In this document: positions 53,367 through 60,000 of the stretch, in pieces
Position numbering within the stretch: the first letter of the stretch is position 1
How the letters are laid out: each line of letters begins with the position of its first letter
Origin: Chrysomallon squamiferum
Taxonomy: Eukaryota; Mollusca; Gastropoda; Neomphalida; Peltospiridae
Direction: 5' to 3'
Length of the DNA stretch: 60,000 nucleotides
Assembly (NCBI GenBank): GCA_012295275.1
Contig: CM022667.1
Span: 18,449,245 to 18,509,244, forward strand
Notes under the pieces: model-generated
The model's database searches: none
What the model saw: the letters and a program-made list of their open reading frames with translations, nothing else
Told to the model about the DNA's origin: nothing
Program-made: the position numbers and the translations under genes

Positions 53367-56300
53367 TCAGAAAAAAGGCTTATAACAAGTACGATCAGTC
53401 CTGTCTGATACCTTGATAGCCCGGTAGACAGCCATAAACATGAATGGAAACTTTGCCAGGAAGTACTTGCACGGATCATCAAGGGCTTCTCTGGAAGCTC
53501 GAGACCTACAATATCATTTGTTTTTAAAAAAAAAAACTTGTTAGAATTAGCATAAATATTCTGTGAATAAAAATATAAATACTTTTTGTTGTATTTATAA
53601 TTAATTTTGAATTTCGAACAATGTTTTTTTATTGCATTGTTATAATATTCAGTGACACAATCATCTGGTTACAAACTGAAAATATATTCTCACCTAAAGC
53701 CCCAGTTTTTTTAAATTAGTTTAACTGCAGATCCTCTCACCCCGCCCTCAGTTATTTTGAAGAAAAAGCAATGGGGAAATAGAATTTTCTTCTAGCCAAG
53801 AAATTGTAAAATGGAGATTATTTTTTGATACCCTAAACTCATTCGAAGCATTGAAAACACAAACATAATGCATTTGGACAAGGAATGATTTTATGTTTTC
53901 TCATTATTCCTTCTACTCAGTTCCTATTGCACCAGTGGCAATACATAATTTTTGAGTAATATACATGACCTGAATTTACTAAATTCTTTTCAAGGATATT
54001 CACTGATAATATCATTGGACATAACTGAATAAACAGACAAAATGAGTTTTAAAACCAAAACGTATTTCAAATTTAATACAAGCTTTGTATTCCATATACT
54101 AGTCAGAAAGCGAAGTGATGTTTACAGCTGTCCCATAGTTATATCTAGGACGTTAATCCTGCAAGATTGCGCAGGATCGTTAAATTGCGCTGTCACTTGA
54201 GGGATATCAAGAAGCCGGGCATTTACCCGATCGTAAGAATGCGCATCGTGATCTTAAGATAGCCCAGATCGGCAAGTCGCGCGGAACATAAAGACCTACA
54301 CATGCATACATGATTATAAACACATAAACACAATACTGTCAACAAATATTTATGTTTTCAACATTTGTAGAGCTATTATTTTATGTCCATATAATAATTA
54401 TTGTCATTTTTAATAAAACCTCTAGTTAAATGAAGACTTAAAGTAAATACAGTTAATATAGTGTACCGTATGTTGTTTAATAATGAATGTATAATATGAT
54501 AAAGTCTTTTATAATACCGATCGCAATCAGTAGCATAAAGGAAATAAAAATATATTTCCTCTTGTTCGTATGAGTTAATTTTCAAGAGATAATATTTGTT
54601 GACGTGCCTTTGAAAATGATATACGTCAGATAAATGGTCACATAGGAAATACACTTGTCACCCAGTTAGATGACATTTGTAAATAAATAAATAAATAGCA
54701 GCAACTTGCAAAAATCTCGCCTTGTTGACTGTTCAAGCATATTAGAATAAGACGATTGATGACTGATAGGCGAGCTTAGTGATGTTATATAATAAATTCA
54801 GTAATGACGAACACCGGTATGATTGCGATATTTCAGAGGATTTGCGTTATTCGTCAGATATACATTACAGAAATAGCACTACCTTTGGCTTAAAAAATCT
54901 CGTTTAGCTGATTGTTCAAGCCTTTTAGAATACAGCGCTTGATCACTGATTTGCCTAGATGATATTAAGTCATAAAATTAATAATGGCGGATGCGGATGT
55001 GACCATGAGATTTTAGAGGTGCTTTGGTCTGCTTTATTCGTCAGATATGCATGGTATAATGTGTACGACTTTGTACTAACATTTTATCGAAATGTAGGCA
55101 ACAGTTGTAAACAAAGAGTACAAGTTCAGATAGGCTGTGTTTGTATTGACGAAAAGCTCGCATCTCTTTCATAACGGAAGGGTGTACCTCGGTTATCTGT
55201 AAAGATAAAATTAAAAAGAAAATTAATTATTAACAAAGTGATAAATTAAAAGAAAGCAAGTGAGAGGAATGAGTCGAAAAAACAATGAGTTGATAGTTCC
55301 TTAATGTTATATTTTATTTTAATTTTTTAAATATATAATCTTTATAACAGTTTTTAATTATTTATTTTAATATTATCATTATATTATTTTATTAATATTA
55401 TTACTGTTATTGTTGTTTTTGTTATGCTGTATTTATTACTATTTATTTTCATATGTTTATTTTGTTATTAATAAACAAAGAAACAAAGAATGCTAGAATT
55501 AACAATTCAGTGTTTACACCAGTCTTCAACCCGGAAATAAGATCATTATAATGGCAAACAAAAATTAAACAGCTAATATTTATTTCGGTTATTGTGCTAG
55601 TATGAAGTATCTGCAAACTTTGCACTTACCCAGTTGTCACTTATAGCTTGGTTTGGTACAACATTTAAGAAATCTGTCATTTTTGTACCTCCATTTCCAG
55701 TTAGCGCCACGCTAAGAAAAAAAAAAAAAAAATAATAATAATAATAATAAATAAACAAATAAATAAATAAATAAATAAAAAGAACTAAAAAAATAGAAAT
55801 AAAACTAGAATTAACAATATACATACTTATATACGTGTATGTATGTTTGTATGCATTATGTATGTATAATATGATAAGTAAAGCAATAAATTATAATATA
55901 AAGAGGTGCTTTTTGATGAGTAAATTAAAATAATCATGAAACGATTTTAACTGAAAATACAGATTTAAAAAAGCACCCAGTTTTCATCTCCTTAAGGACA
56001 TCAGAGCCGACAATCAAAATCAGCCTGAATCGTTTCTCGTCTGACCAGAAATATGGATGTCTTCAAATAAAAAAAGCAAATAAATAAGTAGGTATGTAAG
56101 AAAATAAGTATACATAAATAAAGTAATTATATTATAATTTAAATAAAGATAAAATAGTTATGCAAATAAGGAAAGAATAAAACGAGTAACGGTGATATAT
56201 AAAGACATATATGTAGACGATACTGTACGATATTTCTAAAGTAAATGCAATTTTATTTGTTTTTGATAACTAATTTCTAAATTTTTGTTTGTTTGTTTGT

Positions 56301-57798
56301 TTCTTTATTTTATATTTTAGTACTAATATTACCAAAACTAATTTCAGCTTAAACTAAAATCAGAAAAAAAGAAGAATATATATATATTTTAATATTTTAC
56401 ACACAAAAATAATTAAACAGTCAGACCTACATACACAAATACAAACCTATATAAACATACACATAGGTCTATATATATACACAGAAACTGCAAACACAAA
56501 TACACACCCATATATATTATACAGACATACATACAAACACACCAACACCCACCCACCCATCCACACAAATGGATTTACCTGAGACAGATATCAATAGATG
56601 GGCGAGCTTCGATGTCGGAAAAAAGCATGCTGCAGATGAGGTCGTTGGCTTCCTCGTTGAGGTAGGTAAGCTCTGCACTGTTGAGGCAGATATTCACCTC
56701 AATTTCGTAAGGATTCTGTCCGTACGGGTGATGACCTCCACTCAGAATGTAGTACAGCAACATCCCAACTACCTTCAGTTTAATATAATGAAGAAGAAAA
56801 GTTTATATTAGAAAATTACTTCAGATTTCCTTTAATTCTTCTTATTATAGGTTTTTAAGAATGACAGTGAGAAAACATTAAAGAAATAATCTAACCTGGA
56901 TGTCTGACGTCATAGTGGGAACGGAATCTTCATCGTTCTCCATTAGCATTTCAGTAGCCTGCCAGCAGCGATTTCCTGCTCCGATAACAAAAATACCAGA
57001 TATACAGTGTACATACAATAATACAGAGTATACAAAACTATCAGATATACAGCGTGTATACAAAACTATCAGATATACAGCGTATATACAAAAATATCAG
57101 ATGTGCAATGTATACAAAAATATCAGTAACAGTGTATACAAAAACATCAATAATACAGTTTATATAAATATATCAGTTATACAGTGTATACACAAATATC
57201 AATAATACAGTGTATACAAAAATATCAAAAACCAGTGTATAAAAAAATATCAGTTATGCAGTGTACACAAAAATTTCAGATATACAAAAATAGCAATAAT
57301 TCAATGTACACAAAAATATCAGATATACAGTGTATTCAAAAAATCAGATACACAGCGTATACAAAAATATCAACAAAACAGTGTATGCAAAACAGACTCA
57401 AAAACATACAAATATACTCCCAAAAGAGAACAAACAAAAATAATACCATACACACACAACATGCACATATATACAAACACACATACTCTCAAAGCAAACA
57501 CACACCACACACATACACAAATACATACAAAAGATAAATAACCACAAAAACAAACAACAACAAAAAAAAACACGTCCATTTAAACTCTGATCGAGATTTA
57601 TAAATAACAAAGACACATAGACACAAATTCAGGTTTATTATTTCACCTTTTTGTGACTGTCCAAGAGAAAAGCGGCACATCTTATCTTTGGCAACAATTC
57701 CGTATCCTCCTACACGCAGTTTTCCTTCTGAATCCACGAAAATGTTGTCTGGCTTTAAATAAATTAATATTTGGACAATGATCGTTGATAGTTAATGA

Positions 57799-57829
<31 letters not shown>

Positions 57830-58520
57830 TTATTTGTATACTTATGATATCCTAGCTAAACATATATATATATATATATATTTATAAATGCATTCATTCA
57901 TTAAAAAATAAATAATAATAAATAAAAGGAAAAGAAAAGAGAGCAAGAAAGAAAGAAATTAACAAAATTTAATTATTGTTATTTTAAAATAACTAACTTT
58001 CAAGTTGCCATGGACGATGCCGATGTCGTCGTGCAGGTACTTGATTCCTTTTAGAAGCTGCCAGGCGAGTCTATTAACAGAGAGTGGATCGTGTTTGTGG
58101 TCGAGGTGAACTATTTTTATGTACTCCTGTAGAGTGTAGTCACAGAGTTCCATAGCCAGAAAGTGTTTGTTACCAACCTCAGCCAAAGCCTGAGAACAAC
58201 ATTTTTTATTTATCTTGTAATATTTATAAAACTATATTTATCTGAAAAATGAATTACCGATACGCTATGAAGGAGAGATTCCGACATACATGTACATGCA
58301 AGTTTGGAAACGATCCAACCACGTTAATCCGGGAGTATATACGGAAAACATTGCTACGTATGTACAGTCTATGTGTGTTTCAAGTGAATGAATAGATGAA
58401 AAAATAATTGTTGAAACAGATGAACAGTTAAAATGCCTGATCATAATCGGTACAAAAGAAAAACTAAAAACAAAAACCAAATCAAACAACAAAAATTAAA
58501 AAAGAACAGAAAACACTAAA

Positions 58521-58557
<37 letters not shown>

Positions 58558-60000
58558 AAACCTTGTATCTAAGAAGGAAGTTGAAGTTCATATCTGACTG
58601 TGCTAACTGTTTCACAACTTCTTTATTCACAGTCATTCGTGCACCGTCCATAACCTTCACCGCGACCTCTGACCCGTCTGTCAAAAACCCCAACACCACT
58701 GGATTCCCACTTTAACGTGAACAACAACAATTAATAACGTCCTGGTTAGCATTAAATGACAGAACAATTACGCATCTTTAAATCATTGATAAAACAAATG
58801 CAAGGAAGTGTAACGTTCAAAACCTTATAAGCATAAGAAAGAAGGGTAAACATCAAATCAGAGATTAGTAACAGCTTATATTATTTTTATTCATTTTAAT
58901 TTACAAAAAATATCTTTTTGTAAAGTTTCTGTTAGAAAGAAAAACAAATTTCTTTTGTATTTTTAGAAAGATTGTATGGAGTTGCGATTAAAAAGCGACC
59001 TGATCTTGAAAGGTAAAAAGTTTTGCTTCTTTAAAAACAAATAAGTAAATAATACATTATTTTAGTGAATATAAATGCAACCTTGGATTAATATTGAAAT
59101 CCTGTGTCCGTATAGGAATAACAATTTTGCTGTACTGAGTCCTCATTGTCATGGGCAGCTCTAAGATTTTGCGCAGTTTGTCTTTCCATCGTCTGCTTCG
59201 AGCCGACCACTTAGCCTCAGCCAGCTTGTGAGGACTGGTTGGTCTGTTACCGGAAACAACGGAACTGGTGTCAGTTGATTTTGCTTGATCCTTCACGTCA
59301 TTTTCATCTTTAGAGTTTGGAAGAGAATCCTGCGTTTGGGTGTCCGACTCTGTCTGAGAAAAGAGAGAAGCAGACGACGTCACTACATCTTCTTTCAGCT
59401 CGTCTTCACAATTTCCGTTCTTGTGTTTGACGTATTTTTCCAAGTCTTCCACTGTCAGTCCGTAAAGAGATGCATAATAGTAGAAGTCGTGAAATAACGT
59501 GTTGTTTTTCAGTGACGGTCTACTTACCAAGTACTCATAATGTTCTAGTACCTGCTGCTTTGCCAGCTCCTCCAGCGTCAGACCAAGCACACCTTTTCCA
59601 ACGACGGAATCTTTGGAGTCGTAGAAACCAGGAAAGAGTTCCCTCGTCTCAGGGTAAGGAACGTCCTCTTTACTTGAATCACCCTTTTCCCTGTTGTCGT
59701 CTTCACGTAGGTCTTCGGGGAAAAGAACAATGTCGGATTTATTGTCTTCTGTGTTGTTGCCACCAATAACTTTATTAAGAAGTAACAGCATGCTGTTGTG
59801 GTCTTGTTTTGAGTTACATATGTCCAGTGGGTTTTTTTCATAGCTTTTGAGGTATTCCTGCACTGAACTGTTAGAAAGAGATCCATGTACATCGACATTT
59901 GACGTGGTCAGTTCCTCTTTCATTAATGCTTCTAATTCTGCTACCGTACGACAATAGTTCGCCTTTGAAAACAGATCTCTGTTGGTTATAAATGGATTAT
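53367..60000 (-). CDS. IRE1/RNase L-like pseudokinase with KEN ribonuclease domain (5' incomplete)
   Basis: Ten minus-strand exons, the first cut by the window edge: 59082->60000, 58562-58709, 57998-58189, 57647-57752, 56896-56975, 56579-56772, 55977-56060, 55630-55711, 55081-55196, 53367-53505. All phases agree. The long N-terminal exon (FSKANYCRTVAELEALMKEE, then acidic, serine-rich sequence) matches no domain I know. The kinase fold follows: GSEVAVKVM (lysine kept), hinge LAMELCDYTLQEYI as in IRE1, then IVHGNLKPDN (HRD lost) and VGGYGI (DFG lost), and HPYFWSDEKRFRLI entering the KEN domain. KEN residues FRQYKHS and YNCCLHF keep the tyrosine, asparagine and histidine that catalyse cleavage in IRE1; the arginine before the asparagine is Tyr. 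No transmembrane segment is visible in the window part. Likely a dimer-activated RNase with a nucleotide-sensing pseudokinase. Confidence 0.85.
54119..54291. other. GC-rich block in the last intron of the IRE1-like gene
   Basis: About 170 bases of markedly GC-richer sequence (TTAATCCTGCAAGATTGCGC, GCCGGGCATTTACCCGATCG, GATCGGCAAGTCGCGCGG) inside an AT-rich intron. Frames are interrupted, so it is probably not an exon; a transposon fragment is the likeliest source. Confidence 0.5.
54710..55052. repeat. diverged 183-bp tandem duplication next to a KEN exon
   Basis: Copy A (54710-54866) and copy B (54893-55052) share AAAAATCTCG, TGTTCAAGC, TTAGAATA, CTGAT and end with TTATTCGTCAGATAT. They are clearly diverged. 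Copy B ends about 30 bases below exon 55081-55196. Confidence 0.8.
56986..57400. repeat. minisatellite, about 27-bp unit, roughly 14 copies
   Basis: The unit TATACAGTGTATACAAAAAT plus ATCAGA is repeated with small changes across the intron between exons 56896-56975 and 57647-57752. It is continuous from about 25 bases beyond the exon boundary, so it covers the acceptor-side intron start on the plus strand. It creates long spurious plus-strand reading frames. Confidence 0.92.
57804..57881. repeat. (ATT)n and (TA)n microsatellites
   Basis: An ATT run (about 57804-57828) and a TA run (about 57863-57881) in the intron between the activation-segment exon and the catalytic-loop exon. Confidence 0.9.

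Noticed and set aside
54959-55174. Plus-strand 71-codon frame over the KEN exon
   Set aside because: It lies antisense to exon 55081-55196 and copy B of the tandem duplication.
56900-57537. Two plus-strand open frames over 100 codons (repeats of YTKISD/IQCI-type words)
   Set aside because: They are translations of the 27-bp minisatellite and the following CA-rich sequence; no independent coding signal.

Overview
This window is strongly AT-rich nuclear DNA from an invertebrate animal. It has multi-exon genes with GT-AG introns, abundant simple repeats ((AT)n, (ATT)n, (CA)n, poly-A/T) and many small transposon remnants. Gene content and texture fit a lophotrochozoan, probably a mollusc and perhaps a cephalopod; that assignment is inference. 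Exon models were built by hand from splice sites, reading phase and recalled family sequences. Where a gene is complete, its exon lengths sum to a multiple of three.

Layout from left to right: (1) the 5' three exons of RELCH (LisH/HEAT, recycling endosome) on the minus strand, running off the left edge; (2) a single-exon F-box gene on the plus strand (3154-4350); (3) a complete 13-exon PPP1R16A/B (MYPT3/TIMAP) homologue, minus, 9698-21459, with an RVQF PP1-docking motif, ankyrin repeats and a C-terminal CVLM CaaX box; (4) two linked 3' coding exons of an unrecognised small gene, minus, 23157-25480, with a Tigger-like transposon remnant in its intron; (5) a complete 6-exon N4BP1/KHNYN-type NYN ribonuclease gene, minus, 31471-35253; (6) a complete 9-exon SLC35C2 gene, minus, 39997-44734; (7) a transposon-rich gene desert, about 45-53 kb, with two inverted copies of an undescribed-looking TIR element; (8) the 3' ten exons of an IRE1/RNase L-like pseudokinase-KEN ribonuclease, minus, 53367 to beyond 60000.

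The genes look like independent housekeeping or signalling loci and not an operon. Two of them encode RNA-cleaving domains (NYN and KEN), both from families tied to RNA decay, stress or innate defence in vertebrates. The most notable item is the IRE1-like gene. Its kinase has lost both the HRD and DFG aspartates, yet its KEN domain keeps the tyrosine, asparagine and histidine expected for RNA cleavage, and its long N-terminal part matches nothing I recognise. Several non-autonomous elements are also delimited: a TTAA-flanked piggyBac-like element, a hAT-like element with an internal hairpin, a pogo/DDE-like remnant, and a CCGTGTCAA-ended element.
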